Shown here piece after piece: positions 1 to 11,984 of a stretch of 64,000 nucleotides of DNA (position 1 is its first letter; the number at the start of each line of letters is the position of its first letter). The stretch is from positions 272,998,047-273,062,046 of the forward strand of contig OY282559.1 of the NCBI GenBank assembly GCA_958295665.1. Direction: 5' to 3'. A program made the translations under genes and the position numbers. This DNA comes from Tipula vernalis (Eukaryota; Arthropoda; Insecta; Diptera; Tipulidae). Under the pieces are notes generated by a model that was given only the letters and a program-made list of their open reading frames with translations, was not told where the DNA came from and did not search any database.

Positions 1-327
1 TGCAAGTAAGTACATACAAATTACCATGTTACATAAATTTAAAAGAGAGTAAGGACATAAATTTATACATTCAATATTATAGATTTAAATTAAGGAAGTA
101 CAACTTTATTAATAATTTAAATTTAATTACATAATTGATAATTTTTCAGGAACTTGGACACCTTAACATGTTTATTTTTAAGCTTGTAGGTAAGGATAAT
201 TAATTAATTTTGATTTTCAGAAGCACCGGAACAACCTCACTCAGATTTCCAGAAACTTAAGCATCCAGCGGACAAGTAGTTTAGAAATTGTATTACTTAC
301 AAAAACATTCTAACTGTCGATTACTTA
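1..327. other. AT-rich non-coding DNA
   Basis: No coding, RNA or repeat signal that I can support. It is the left cut end of the window. Confidence 0.5.
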
Positions 328-484
328 GGTGTCTGAAACCGGGTCGATTCTTTAATACTAACAAACCTTTCCTATCCTTCCGTTTTGTTATTTATGTAAA
401 AAGGGTGTACGATGGGACCCGGCCGTCGAATACGGGATTTTTTGCTTAGGCTTGGTCGTACATTCAAATCAATCAATCAATCAC
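328..484 (+). repeat. 3' end of a non-LTR retrotransposon with TCAA-type tail (copy A)
   Basis: About 130 bp here (around 'accgggtcgat', 'agggtgtacg', 'cttggtcgta') recur with mismatches at 43486-43616. Directly after the shared block comes a short tetranucleotide tail (tcaatcaatcaatca, about 465-484). A conserved block ending in a short simple-repeat tail is typical of 3' ends of LINEs of the I, RTE or R1 type or of a SINE mobilised by one. No coding sequence is attached, so the clade is not known. The element nature is inferred from the shared 3' boundary of the two copies. Confidence 0.5.
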
Positions 485-2441
485 AGTGTACTTACCTGCC
501 ATAAAATAATAATATCATCCTCATTTATTCTCAAACTTTTTTTTTTATTTTTTTTTATAATAATAAAACACATTTCTATAATTATTTTTCAAATTTATCT
601 TATTTATTTCTCTTATTTCATTTCTTATATTATTTACCATAATTTTGATTTTTAATATTTTTTTATATTTCAATTACAAATAATTTAAATGTTTGTTTCT
701 GGTTACCGTAATTTAATTATTTAATTATTTTTTATTAATATATTACCATATTTTTTGTCAACATCAATTAGTTAGTATTTTTTATTAAAGACTATTTATA
801 TTATTATAATGATTATTATTAATTTTTGATTATGTATTTTTGTTTTTGGTATTGTAAAATTTTGCGTTGTTGTGAATAATAATAATTAAAATGATAACAA
901 AAAAATGTATTTAGAATGTTTTGTAAAATAAATTAGTACATTATTGTTTATTAATTTATTGTTAGTAAAATATAATGTGGACAATTTAATAAACGAAATT
1001 AAATATAATATTAAAAGTGTGTGCAATTAATTTTGTAATCATAAGAATTTTTTTTTGTATTTGTTTTTTTAAGCGTTTTAACTATTTTTTTTTTTTTTGT
1101 TTATATTTAATAATCATTTTTTAAATTTCAGTCAATTAAATTATAACAACATTTTTTTATAATTTTTTCGATTGTGCTGTACTTTTTTTGTTTAATTTAT
1201 ATTGTATAATAGAATTATTTTTTATTTCCATTTTTATTTCAATATTTTTACTAAATTAATCTATTGTTATGATAATTAATTTTGTCATTTTTAAATTATG
1301 ATATTATTTACAATATTTTTATAATTTGAATTTCATATCAGTTTAAGGGCTCACTAAACTTCCTATGAAAATCAGATTAGAAAATTCCACTTGTTGTGAT
1401 TTTGGATTTGTAATGACTTCCGTTTTATGAAACCTCGAAAATAAACTGTGTTTACGAATAAAATTGTATCTAAGATATAATTACAATTTAATTTAATATA
1501 TAAATATTTTTTGGCATTAAATAACAAGAAATAATTTTTTTAATTCGTTTATATAATTTTATTAATTAATTTAGACATTTATTTACAATTATGTATTTTT
1601 TGGCAAGATAAAATTTTTAAAATTTATTTATGTTTTTATATTTTAATTATACATATATTTACTTATAGTTAAACTAGAATTAGTTTAATTTATTAGTTTT
1701 TTTTTATAAAAAATAATCACAATTTTACTGTGAAAAATTAAAAAACGAAAATATTAATTAAAATTTAATTTTAATTAATAATATTTTGTTTTGTAAATAT
1801 AAATTAATTAATTAATCCAACATTTTAATACTTTATACATCAAAAATAAATAATTTTATTTGTATTCCCGAAATTGTAGTAAAATAAAAATAAAATAAAA
1901 CAAATTTCTAATTATTTAAATAAAATGTTCTATTTTCTAGTTTGTAACATGGAAATTGTGGAAAAATGAATTAACCTTGAAGCGACCAAACTAATTAATC
2001 AATTTTATTTAATAATTCAAAACTAAGTTGGTTTCATAAATAGAACAAAGTTGTTTTGGACCTGTTGAATTTTGTTCGTTTTTAAAAATAGGCCGTAGAA
2101 CACTATTTTCAAATGTGAATACCTCCCAAAATGCACTTCACCTGGTCGAAAACCTGCCACCATGTTTTTCTTTAAACAAATGTAATAAATATTTTCTACT
2201 TTATGGAATTGTGTTAGTTTAGAATGCGATAAAATATTTTTTTTTTTTTTTTGGCAAATGGCGTCCGAGTGAAAACACATGTATTTTGGTCTGTGAATAT
2301 AATTTAATTTTAAACAAATATTATTGTAGTTGTAATCTAATAATTATACGAAATTAAGTTACAGTTAAATTAAGTTCGTCAGTGTCGAATAAGAACTGTG
2401 TGCCATTTTCCTTTAAAATAAAGTGAATTAAATATTTAGTT
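485..2441. other. AT-rich gap
   Basis: About 2 kb of very AT-rich sequence with homopolymer runs. Short open frames here have low-complexity Phe/Ile/Tyr-rich translations and no family resemblance. I see no gene. Confidence 0.5.
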
Positions 2442-3070
2442 ATGCCTCCAAAGTCTAACAGAAGTAAAACAGACTCCATCTCAAATATAGAACTTTTTCT
2501 AAATTCAGATGAGCCTTCCAATAAAGACCTCATGTGCGCAATTGGGGCAGTGATGTCTAAATCAAATATGCTAGATTAAAAAAATGATGAAATGAAATGT
2601 GATGTATGTCAATTAAAGAACGATTGTGTGTCATTTGGTGAAAAAATTAATCACCTTGAAGTTGATATTGTTAAACTCACTAAATAATTGGATTTTTTGA
2701 AATCAGAGAATTTGTATCTCAAACAAAGAGAACTTACAAACGATATCATTATTATGGGGCTTCAAACTAAAGACTGATGATATTCATTTCACAATACAAA
2801 AGAAATTACAGCTACCAAATGGAATAAAAGAAACGAATATTATAATCAGATTTAAGCCGTAAAGAAGTGTAAAGAGAATTTGACCGATCACAATTGAAAA
2901 AATTTATTCTGATGCAACTATAAGGGGAAAAGTAATATTTTTCCGAGATCGACTAATGGATTACGGCTGCTTCAAAAAAATAAAATCATTCATAAATGTT
3001 GGCATCGTAACGGTAGGATTTATGCTCAACTTGATCATCTATATTACAAAATATACAAGCATACCCGATT
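2442..3070 (+). pseudogene. LINE ORF1 relic (CR1-like)
   Basis: A start codon at 2442 opens a frame broken by several stops. Its pieces resemble ORF1 of CR1/L2/Jockey-type LINEs: a short Cys-rich piece (CDVCQLKNDC, near 2600), a heptad-like stretch (NHLEVDIVKLTK) that looks coiled-coil, then 'RELTNDIIIMGLQT', and near the end 'WHRNGRIYAQ', which matches the conserved C-terminal motif of this protein family. ORF1 proteins bind the LINE RNA. No ORF2 follows: Helitron sequence begins about 550 bp on. The copy is dead and truncated. Family assignment rests on the two motifs. Confidence 0.6.
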
Positions 3071-3619
3071 GAAGCAACCATCGTGTGTTTTCGTTTACAT
3101 AAAATACTTCGTTCACAAAATATTTTTATTTCCCCAGTTTTCCTTTTGTTCATAATGTATATCACAATGTGTTAGTTAGTATATTATGTGTATATGTTTG
3201 TCAGTATATTATGTGTTGCTATACACAAGAAACAATTTTTGTTTCAATTAAAAACAAAAGACAAAAATATTTGAAATAGACAAAAATGTTTCTGCGATCT
3301 GCACCCAGACGACTGTGTTATTAAAAAATGTACAGTTATACATAGCTAGCTGTGTGATTTTAATATATGTACATGCACCATTACATTGACTTAGAACAGT
3401 AATTTTAAAATACTAATGTACATGTATACGTATTGTAATATGACGTATCGTATTATGTATATTAAACACGTCGGGATAAATAAAACAAATATTCAAAAAT
3501 TTTGCGCATTTTCAAATCAGTTCGACTTTCGATGAAATTAGATTTAATAATTAATGTGATTTTCGTGATTACAAATAGTATTGTATAATTAAAAGAGTTA
3601 AATTTTCCGAAATATTAGT
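3071..3619. other. gap, possible 5' leader of Helitron-1
   Basis: No coding signal. It contains a small local repeat (the word tagtatattatgtgt occurs twice at about 3175-3215). The Helitron 5' terminus should lie here, but I could not place a TC boundary. Confidence 0.35.
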
Positions 3620-4953
3620 ATGAAACGAAATAGACAAGAATATTTTACAAGCTATCGTCGTAGAAGAAATAGTGAAATAAATGAACGGTAACGAGTGTGG
3701 CGTTCACAACACCAAGTGGATATTAATAGACCTACAATTCATCTTGAACTTCGCAAATCCACTTACAAGTCGGCTATTTCGGGATCTTCAGAATTTTATT
3801 TTTCTCAGACACATGATCTTGGACCGCTTTCGTTCACAGGCATCCATTGCGCTGCAGTTCACTTCAAAAGTGAGGTTAAATCGAATTGTTGCCACAATGG
3901 TAAGTTGTCTAATTTACCTACTTCCAACGCACATTTTCCAATTGAAATTAAAGAATTATACATTGGTATTGATCGAAAAGCCGAAAAAAGGCCGAAAAAA
4001 AAGCCGAAATTTTCGTGAGTTCATTAGGCAATACAACAACTCTAACGCATTTGCTTCAATGGGAGCCAATATCCATAATATACGTGGCAGTGTCTATTGC
4101 TTTAAAGTTTCTGGTGAAGTCTACCACAAGACTGCTGATAACATTCCAATTGACTTAAATTTGAATATGGGAAACGTCCACACTACTGATGCCGATATTT
4201 TGTATGCTGAACTATTTCTTTATGTCCATAATCGTATGAATAATCATTATAACTCAGCCTGCCTAAAAGAAATCATGACAACAATTGGTAATGTTTTGCA
4301 TAACATATCACCATACGCTAGAAGTTATCGAAAGCTTCGAGAAGCATTCGAAACCGAATCAGCATATGCTGCCCAAAATAATTGCAAGATAAATAAAATG
4401 TCCTTAGTTTTTTAGAGAAATTTACAGGATGATCAAAAAGAGTGTATAAGGCACCTACAAATGCTAATGATGTTGCGTTAATTTATGTTCCCGATCGTGA
4501 TCGTCGATCGCAGTTTATCCTACCAATAGCAGAAGCATTAAGCGAATTAACTTCCTATCCAAACATTTGGACCCAATGATTTTTCCTCTTTTTTACCCTA
4601 ATGGAGATTTTGGATGGACTACCAATATACCTCATAATACAACGAACTCTACGGCTGTACGAAATACTACCACCGTCCTACAATTTTACGCATATAAAAT
4701 AGCAATTAGACCAACAATTTTTAACCCTTTTCACTACGGGGGAAAGCTATTTCGACAGTATATTTTATATGCTTACGCGCATGTAGAAGCCAATCGCTTA
4801 ATGTATATTCGATCCAATCAAAAATCTCTTCGTGTTAATTCGTACAAAGGTCTTTCTAGCTTTAGTAATGATAACAATGTAAGGATTGATAATTTATTCA
4901 TACTTCCATCTTCATTTACTGGTGGGCCACGCTTTATGTCAAAACTTTATCAG
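3620..4953 (+). pseudogene. Helitron-1 Rep/helicase, N-terminal part
   Basis: This is the N-terminal region of an animal Helitron replicase. Seen in order: a basic start (MKRNRQEYF) with a stop at 3689; 'HDLGPLSFTGIHCAAVHF' and 'CCHNGK' (about 3800-3905); a frame change near 4000-4020; 'NAFASMGANI' and 'GEVYHKTA'; a further frame change near 4420; then 'GGKLFRQYILYAYAHVEANR' and 'ILPSSFTGGPRFM'. These are the expected landmarks before the Rep domain. The frame stops at a CAG codon, where a Harbinger element enters; the Rep domain resumes in frame at 8052 after the second CAG. At least one stop and two frameshifts make the copy inactive. Confidence 0.85.
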
Positions 4954-4997
4954 TAGGTCTACCGTGTATTCCGATCTGAAAGTAAAACCGATCTGAA
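4954..4997 (+). repeat. Harbinger left TIR
   Basis: 44 bp that pair with 8005-8048 with a few mismatches. The outer 13 bases are identical. Confidence 0.9.
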
Positions 4998-5187
4998 TGT
5001 TGGATATCTTACCGCGTAATCCGACTTTCGGAAATACATTTCTGATAATAAACGTCATTTGAAACTTTCGGATTTGTTCGCACTATGTATTCCGATTTTC
5101 GGGGAAAAACCTATCAAAAATCAAATAAATTTATCTGAAAGCAAATTAGTATCAAAAGTGTTTCCGATAGTGCGATAACAAAAAAAG

Positions 5188-6377
5188 ATGTAAGTCAATA
5201 TTATAAATTCTTTTAAAAAAAAAATTATTATTATATTATTATATATTATTATATTATTGTGACACTAAACATTATTTTTAAATGGGTTTTTGTTAGTTAC
5301 GAGTTGTAAACTTTGAGGTTAAGTTTAGTATTTGGGTATTATTTTAAAGGCATATGCAACAATTTAGATTGAATTATTTTTATTATTTATTGTTGATAAA
5401 TCTCCACAATTTCAATTGCAATTATTGAAACTCAATATTATTTGCATTTTATAGGAGCAAACTTAATACAAAACCGGAGCAATTTGATGCTCTTATTGAG
5501 ATCATGGAAAATAATAGGGACTTTGCCAAGGGCTACGCTAAAACTGCTCAAGCAAAAACAAAAAGCAACCAATTGTGGAAACAAATAGAATTGGAGCTAA
5601 ATTTATTGGGCCCACCAGTAAAGGATGTAGAGGGCTGGAAAAGAGTATGTATAAATTACAAAAATTGAATTTCAATATTAATCCGTGCCTTTGACATACT
5701 TTTTATACTTTTAGGTGTGGGCGACATATAAAGATTCTTTGAAAAAGAAAATACGCAAGAATAAGCAAAGTATTTCTGGCACGGGAGGTGGGCCTAGTAA
5801 ATTTATCCCGTTGACTCCAAAAGAGGAGAAGTTAGTCCAAATTTTAAATATGGAATTGAGCTTTTCAGGCATAGATCATGCTAAATCATTCGGGCCTTCT
5901 TCAAATGCAACAGTTTCGAACGGACCATCAATTTCGATATCGCAGACTATTGATGATGATTTATATACCGATATTCAATATTTAACCGAACATAATCCAT
6001 CTATGGAAAACAACATTTTAATTAATGATGCCTCTGCTGTACCGCCACCTGCTAATGCTACGCCAAGAACTCGGGCAAAAAAAAAATCTACAGAGAAACA
6101 AAATATGAGTACCTTATTAGAAAAGCAAATAGCGCAACAAAAAGAATTCCACGTTTCAATTAATGAAAAATTGGGCAGTATTAAGAGGAGCTTAAAAGAT
6201 CTTCACAAAACAGAATTAAAAAAAATTGAGCTTCAAAAAGAATCAAATAAGATTCAAAAAGATTACCTTAAAATAATAAAACAACAAAACGATGAAAGTA
6301 ATAGGCTACAATATGAGAAACTAAAAATTAAAAAACGTGCAATCGAAATAGAAGAAATTAAAATGAACTTAGCGTAA
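5188..6377 (+). CDS. Harbinger Myb/SANT-like (zeste-type) DNA-binding protein
   Basis: In Harbinger elements this second protein binds transposon ends and helps the transposase reach the nucleus. Three exons fit: AT at 5188-5189; an intron 5190-5454 (GTAAGT...ATAG); exon 5455-5644; an intron 5645-5714 (GTATGT...TTAG); exon 5715-6377. The ATG is formed only by splicing (AT+G). The product is 284 aa. Residues 1-85 are the trihelix Myb/SANT-like domain (start MSKLNTKPEQFDALIEIME, with the paired Trp segments 'SNQLWKQIE' and 'GWKRVWATYKDSLKKKI'), then 'GTGGGPSKFIPLTPKEEKL', a Ser/Asp-rich middle, and a long Lys/Glu/Gln-rich helix (about 200-284) likely to be coiled-coil. It has no stop or frameshift. 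A conventional upstream in-frame ATG is not apparent. Confidence 0.85.
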
Positions 6378-6574
6378 CAGCCACAAAAATCCAAAAATGA
6401 GTTAACTATACCATATGTGATATAAAATGCAACACTTATTGAAATTTTATAAGACTAATTTTTTATTGAATTTATTATTTTTTAGTTTTAAGTATATTAT
6501 ACAGAGATATAAAATGGAATTTATGAAGTGATATAAAATACAGATACAAAAGTGAAATACAAAATATTTGAAAA
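6378..6574. other. intergenic of convergent Harbinger genes
   Basis: Short AT-rich spacer between the two stop codons (6377 plus, 6575 minus). It should contain both polyadenylation sites; no single clear signal can be chosen. Confidence 0.4.
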
Positions 6575-7851
6575 TTACAAAATGTCTCTTATTTGATTAC
6601 GAATTTGCTTTGCATCGTTAGATAGAGAGTTATTTGAATGCTCAAGATTAATTTGTTCAATTTCTCCATGCATCGTATCATCACAATTGACAAAGTCTTC
6701 AAATATTACGTTGTATGCTACACAAATATTGTGCAATGCACAACAAACATTGAGAATCTTAATGGCCTTTGCTGGCGAATAGTGTAGCTCCCTAGCTGCT
6801 AATAGGCATCGAAACCGACTTTTTAACAGTCCAAATACCCTTTCAATTATTGATCTTGCTTTGGAGTGGATATTGTTATATTTCGCTTCTGCACTTCCAT
6901 CTGGCGCTACACGATATGGTGTTAACAGCCACGGCTCTAGTGGGTATCCCGAATCTCCTAATAAATTAAAATAAAATTAAGATTTGTAGGCTAAATATAA
7001 TTTCTTTTTATTACCTAATAGCCAATTTTGTTCTCCTTTTGAGTGGCAATCTTGGAAATACATCCTTTCTTGACTTAACGACCACACAAAGGAATCGTGA
7101 GACGATCCTCCAAAACGACCATTTACCGATTTAATGGTCATTTTATGATCACATATCTAAAAGCAAAGTATAAATTGTTAAAATTCGCACCCACTTTTAC
7201 TTTTGATGAAAAATATTACCACCATTGCGTTGATACTATGTTTAAGTTTTCGATTAAAGAACAGGTAGGTTTTCATTTTCGTGTGGCCGAATTATTTGTA
7301 TATGGCTCCCATCTATACAACCAACTACATTGGGAATTCCATACTTTTGATAGAAATATCTTTTCGCTTCCTTTTTCTCGTTTGGAGACATCTCTAATTT
7401 TATCCATTTAGGACAAATTTTATTTTCAATGGCTTCTGAAACTTCGTTCAATACCTCCGATATACTCTGTTGGGAAAGACCAATAAAAAGGTCTTCCCCC
7501 ACACTCAATTGATATCCACCCTGAGCGTAGAAGCGAAGCGCTGCGGCCAGCTTTATCATTGGTGGAATGGCAGTTGACCTACGCATTGGTCTTAACTCAT
7601 CTTTTATTTCTTCTAGTACATACGAGAAAGATTCTTTTGATAGACGAAATAGTTTTAAGAACTTGAAAACGTAAATTGATTTATTTATTATAATTATAAA
7701 CAATACTGTATACCTATAAAAATACATACGTGTTTGATGTAATTTCAAGAATATTAGATTTATCTCTTAATCTCTTTCTTTGAATAGCCATCGATACCTC
7801 ATTTTCACTATCATCATCACTACTACATAAATAAATTGCAATAGAATCCAT
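6575..7851 (-). pseudogene. Harbinger DDE transposase, one frameshift
   Basis: This is the transposase that cuts and joins the element. Exons on the minus strand: 7851-7726, 7661-7220, 7156-7015 and 6957-6575, separated by introns of 64, 63 and 57 nt with GT/AG ends (GTATTT, GTAATA, GTAATA donors). Seen: an N-terminal acidic stretch, 'LFRLSKESFSYVL', the helix-turn-helix-like 'GLSQQSISEVL', catalytic D in 'VVGCIDGSH', 'NGRFGGSSHDSFVW', second D in 'GDSGYPLEPWLLTPY', and E in 'SIIERVFGLLKSRFRCL'. These are the DDE residues of the IS5/Harbinger fold. A single-base shift near 7263, just after 'HENEN', breaks exon 2. All else looks intact, so decay is recent or the shift is a sequencing error. 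Confidence 0.85.
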
Positions 7852-8004
7852 TTCATCAACAATCTTTATTTTTGAAATTAACTAAATGTTTTCTTTTTTC
7901 TCAAAAGCAATTTGACATTACAATTCAGATTGAAATATGGCAATATTTTGATTCGATCTGAAAAGTTTACATAGTACCGATTCATATTCAGATCAGATTT
8001 AACT

Positions 8005-8048
8005 TTCAGGTCGGATTTACTTTCAAATCGGAATACACGGTAGACCTA
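8005..8048 (-). repeat. Harbinger right TIR
   Basis: Inverted partner of 4954-4997, followed by the target copy CAG at 8049-8051. Confidence 0.9.
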
Positions 8049-10206
8049 CAGGACAATATGGCTATGGTGAGAAAATTTGGGCACCCCGATTTATTTATCA
8101 CGTTTACGTGTAATCTAGCGTGGCCAGAAATTAAATCGCAACTACATTCATTTCAAAACACTTTAGATCGACCTGATTTAGTTACACGAGTGTTCAATCT
8201 CAAATTAAAGGAGTTTTTGAACGATATCACCAAATCCCATGTGTTTGGAAAAACATGCAGTTACGTTTATGTCATTGAGCACCAAAAACGTGGCCTTCCA
8301 CATGCTCATTGTTTATTTACTCTCTGTAAGCAGGATAAGTTAAAATCAGCTGCAGATGCGGACAAAATCATTTCAGCTGAAATTCCCAATAAAATTACAC
8401 ATTCGCAACTATATGATATGGTAATAAAACATAATATACATGGGCCATGTGGAAATTTAAATCCCAATTGTGTTTGCATGGTTGATGGTAAATGTTCTAA
8501 ACAATTTCCGAAACCATTCTGCGAAGAAACCGATATATCTAAAGAAACTTATCCTAAATATAGGCGACGTCTAAATATAACTCCTGAAGTTATGCCCTCA
8601 AATGTTTATGTACATAATCGTTTCATGGTTCCATACAATCCATTTTTGACCTTAAAATATAATGCTCATATAAATGTTGAGCTTTGTTCAACAGTTAAGG
8701 CCATAAAATATATTCACAAATATATTACCAAAGGACATGATTGTGCTAGAATTGGTGTACAAGTTCTAATAATGATCCCACAGCTGTTGTTGATTTTGAT
8801 GAAATTTCGCAGTATCTTAACTGTCGCTACATTAGTGCACAAGAAGCAGCCTGGCAACTCCAAGAACTTCCAATTCATGGTCAGTCCCATAATATTGTTA
8901 TGCTATCTGTGCACTTGAAAGATGGGCAGTCAATATTTTTTAACGAGAATAGCATTGAAAATGATTTGCGACGTGAATCTATTGCAGTGACGACTTTAAC
9001 ATCGTTTTTTGATTTAAACTTGAATGACCCAACTGCACATAATAATTTATATTAAGACATACCGATATACTACACATTTAAAAATAAAAAATTGGAAAAC
9101 GAACCTCAAATTCACATGACGGCAATAAAGCTATAGGAAGAATAATATCAGTTTCACCAAAAGATACTAAGCGGTACCACCTCCGACTGTTATTACTTTC
9201 GGTTAAAGCAAGAGAAGCTGTTTCCTTCGAAAGCTTAAAAGGTTTTGAAAATGTAGTATATTCAACTTACAGAGAAGCTGCTCTAGCTAGAGGTTTGATA
9301 AACGATTCTGCAGAATGGCATTTTTGTCTTTCTGAAGCTTCGAATGAAAACCCATTACAATTATTCAACGACTATAAAGATTATATGATTGAAGATTTCA
9401 TTTATTCTGGTCTAGGGGAAGATGCTGCGTTAACGAACTGCATTATTTCGCTGTAAGATTTATGTGAAGATGTTGGGTTTGATCTCTTTACTGTATTACC
9501 AGTACCAAATTCAGAAATATATGCCAACCATATAACAGCACCACTTTGTATTCCTAACGATGAACCATATCTTTGGGATAATTTAAACGAAGCATAGCGT
9601 ATGGCTGCTTCAAACATTTGGTCCTCTATTCAAGGTATAAATTCACAGAAATATTTCTACTTAGATGGCCCTGGAGATAGCGGAAAGATATTTTTGTACC
9701 GAGCATTAATACAAAAACTCAGCACAATTAATAAAACAACATTATGTATTGCTTGGACTGGAATTGCGGCAAATCTTCTGCCACATGGTATGACTTCACA
9801 TTCTGCCTTTGCACTGCCTTTAAACCTTGACTGGGTTAAATTTTCTCAGTTATCAAAAAACAAAAGAAAGTTACTAACATCAATTGATTGCCTTATATGG
9901 GACGAGGCACCTATGGCACCTGCAGTTGCTCTTGAAATTATTGACTTAGTATTTGGTGACTTAATGAAAAATAATTTACCTTTCGGTGGAAAATTTATTA
10001 TATTAGGCGGCGACTTTCGGCAAGTTCTTCCTGTTATCCGAGGAGCAAACCGTGTCAGCGTTGTAAATGCTACAGTAAAAAAGTCACCACTATGGAAACT
10101 TTTTCAAATATTTAGGCTCGATCAAAATATGAGAGCAATCACTGATCCAACTTTTTGCACATGGCTTCTTTCAATTGGCGATGGTAAATGTTGCTCCGAT
10201 CAATCA
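8049..10206 (+). pseudogene. Helitron-1 Rep/helicase, Rep and helicase part
   Basis: Continuation of the split Helitron protein. Rep domain: 'GHPDLFITFTCN', the HUH motif in 'KRGLPHAH' (about 8288-8312), and the paired-tyrosine motif 'YIHKYITKGHD' with both Tyr kept. A frame change near 8757 and stops at about 9052 and 9453 follow. Helicase (SF1B, Pif1-like): a Walker A reading 'GPGDSGKIF', where the family has GGSGKT, Walker B 'LIWDEAP', and 'GGDFRQVLPVI'. Similarity ends at about 10206 ('SIGDGK'), where LINE sequence begins, so the last helicase motifs and the 3' hairpin are missing. The protein would nick and unwind DNA for rolling-circle transposition, but this copy is dead. Confidence 0.87.
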
Positions 10207-10690
10207 ATTAAAAAAACACAATATTCACTAGAATATCAAATACAGTTTTCAGAAAATATAGGGACTCATATAAGGATTCCAAAATTACTGTTTGATTGAA
10301 TGGTACTTTGGTTACGGATCCCAATGTTGTAGCAAATTGTCTAAATCTATACTTTATTAACGTAAGTAGAATCAGTAACAACTCCTCAGTTTTACAACCA
10401 CAACACAGGTGGAAACAATTATTAATAATCTAAAATTAAGCTCCGCAGCTGGACATGATCAAATTTCTCCTAAAATTATACATTCATCCAAAACATATTT
10501 TATCCCGATTCTTACTTCGCTCATAAATAACTGTATGAAAACGGCCCGTTTCCCAAAAGACTTAAAAATATTCAAGGTTATTCCAGTTTTTAAAGGTGGG
10601 TCTAAAATCTCTGTTTCAAATTATAGACCTATTTCAGTGGCATCATGCTTCGCGAAGGTTTTTGAAATAATAATTAATTTACAGTCTGGT
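10207..10690 (+). pseudogene. CR1-like LINE reverse transcriptase fragment
   Basis: The fragment joins the end of Helitron-1 without a gap. It starts in the linker before the RT ('TDPNVVANCLNLYF' in one frame) and shows RT motifs 0-2: 'SSAAGHDQISPKIIH', 'FPKDLKIFKVIPVFKGG', and 'NYRPISVASCFAKVFE'. It stops before the catalytic FADD box. Both ends are truncated, with a frame change near 10400. It is similar in type to the minus-strand LINE at 34-36 kb, but I cannot say that they are the same family. Confidence 0.75.
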
Positions 10691-11214
10691 TCTGGACCCG
10701 TCGAAATAAAAATGTTCATTGTGGAACTAATCATTTCACAGTTATTTCATTTAAAAGCAAAAATGTTTCCTAACTGGAGTGTCGGAGGTAGGAAAGGAGG
10801 AGTACGTTGGGCATCTAAGGTGGCGCTATTGCTGGAATCTTGGGTGTAATTCCAAGAAAGCTAGTGTCACCTGTGTGAGCCGCACCTCAACAATACTGTG
10901 CCGACAACTTTGTGAAGTGTACCCGCCGAACAGATCTGTCGACGATCCTAGAAAAAGGGTAAGTATAAAAACTAAAACCAAAGGTCTTTGAGGAGAAAAT
11001 GATAATGGATATGTAAGGTAAGCGGTTGTTTTTGTAATTTATATAAAATGCATTGGAGGTGTAAACATATAATAAGGAATGTTTTGATATTGAGACTGGG
11101 AGAGGAGCTAGATATAAATTTGAGGGTTAAAGAGGTGCTTATTTGTTAAAACTAATTTTCAACAGTTCTGCAGCTCTTTATGAAAATTTAGATAGCCCAG
11201 TTCTATGTTTCGTC
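10691..11214. other. unassigned, moderately GC-richer stretch
   Basis: Short open frames (for example 10779-10991) show no recognised domain. It could be a degraded transposon or a host exon relic. I cannot support a call. Confidence 0.3.
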
Positions 11215-11310
11215 TTGGCTATGGAATGACTCCGGGGAAGGATGGATTGCCAATCGAATTGTTAACACATGCCAGTGAAGAAATTCTAAAAGCGCTTCAG
11301 CGATAATGAG
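11215..11310 (+). pseudogene. small RT fragment, RTE-like
   Basis: 'MTPGKDGLPIELLTH' followed by 'ILKALQR' resembles the 'GxDGIPxEL' start of the reverse transcriptase in RTE-like LINEs. The related LINE at 13.2 kb has 'APSKDGIPFELMKQ'. The piece is about 95 bp, truncated at both ends. Confidence 0.45.
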
Positions 11311-11984
11311 AAAAGTTGTAACGGGTACATTTTATCCCCGTTACCAAATACACCCAATTCACAATAACCACAAAGAAAACTGCAGGCACTATATCTGGGT
11401 GCAGTTACAGTGTTCTAATTACGTTAGTTGTGTTGTATCAAATTTGTTTGTACGTAGTTGAATCATGTACATAAACAAGTTTCACAATCAACAAATGAAT
11501 TAACGTAAAATCCTATTAATTTTAGTGGCGCGTGCCAATATGTTCTCATTTTCATTTACGTTTATTTGCAAATTTATTTTTACACATTAAAAGTGTGGAC
11601 TCAAGTTTCAGTAAATAAACGTAAAAACATTTTTCTTAGGGCACACGCTTATGTGTGTTCAAAATTGTTTTTTTTATATTTATTTGTCTTTCTTTGAGTT
11701 TACTCAACTGAGGTCATTGCCAACCAAGTTGAATTCCATAAACATCAAGTGAATAAACGTGAAAACAAATTTTTGCAATTTGGGCAGTTTGCGTGTTACA
11801 CATCCAATGAAAACGTGCCTCACCTTTGTAATTATTGCACATTGCCAATAATCAATAAAATATTGCGGGGGAGCGGGGAGGGGATGGTAATAATACAGTT
11901 TTTCCGTTGGTTGATTGATGGAGAAAACATTTTTTAAATTTTTTTTCTTTATATCGAGAGTCACTTTTTTTATTCACGTAGGGC
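11311..11984. other. gap with weak internal repeats
   Basis: Three loosely similar blocks start with 'aattaacgtaaaa', 'aataaacgtaaaa' and 'aataaacgtgaaa' (about 11500, 11613, 11751) and each has a 'cgtgt' or 'cgcgtg' type word about 30-60 bp later. They suggest a diverged tandem repeat. No gene is seen. Confidence 0.35.

Larger units (their letters stand above)
4954..8048. mobile_element. PIF/Harbinger transposon inserted in Helitron-1
   Basis: This 3095 bp element has terminal inverted repeats beginning TAGGTCTACCGTG and is flanked by a direct CAG (4951-4953 and 8049-8051). Three-base CWG or TWA targets are known for Harbinger. Removing the element and one CAG rejoins the Helitron frame exactly, so the boundaries are secure. 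It carries the two genes typical of the superfamily in convergent orientation: a Myb/SANT-like protein (plus strand) and a DDE transposase (minus strand). Subterminal repeats of the words 'attccgat' and 'gatctgaa' extend inward. One transposase frameshift suggests this copy cannot move without help. Confidence 0.93.

Noticed and set aside
452..655. 67-codon open frame with hydrophobic translation
   Set aside because: Runs of Phe, Ile and Tyr from AT-rich DNA; starts inside the LINE tail; no family resemblance.
2023..2280. Minus-strand 85-codon frame
   Set aside because: Low-complexity Lys run from a poly-T tract and no recognisable domain.
9402..9617. Minus-strand open frame over Helitron-1
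   Set aside because: Antisense of the Helitron helicase coding region.
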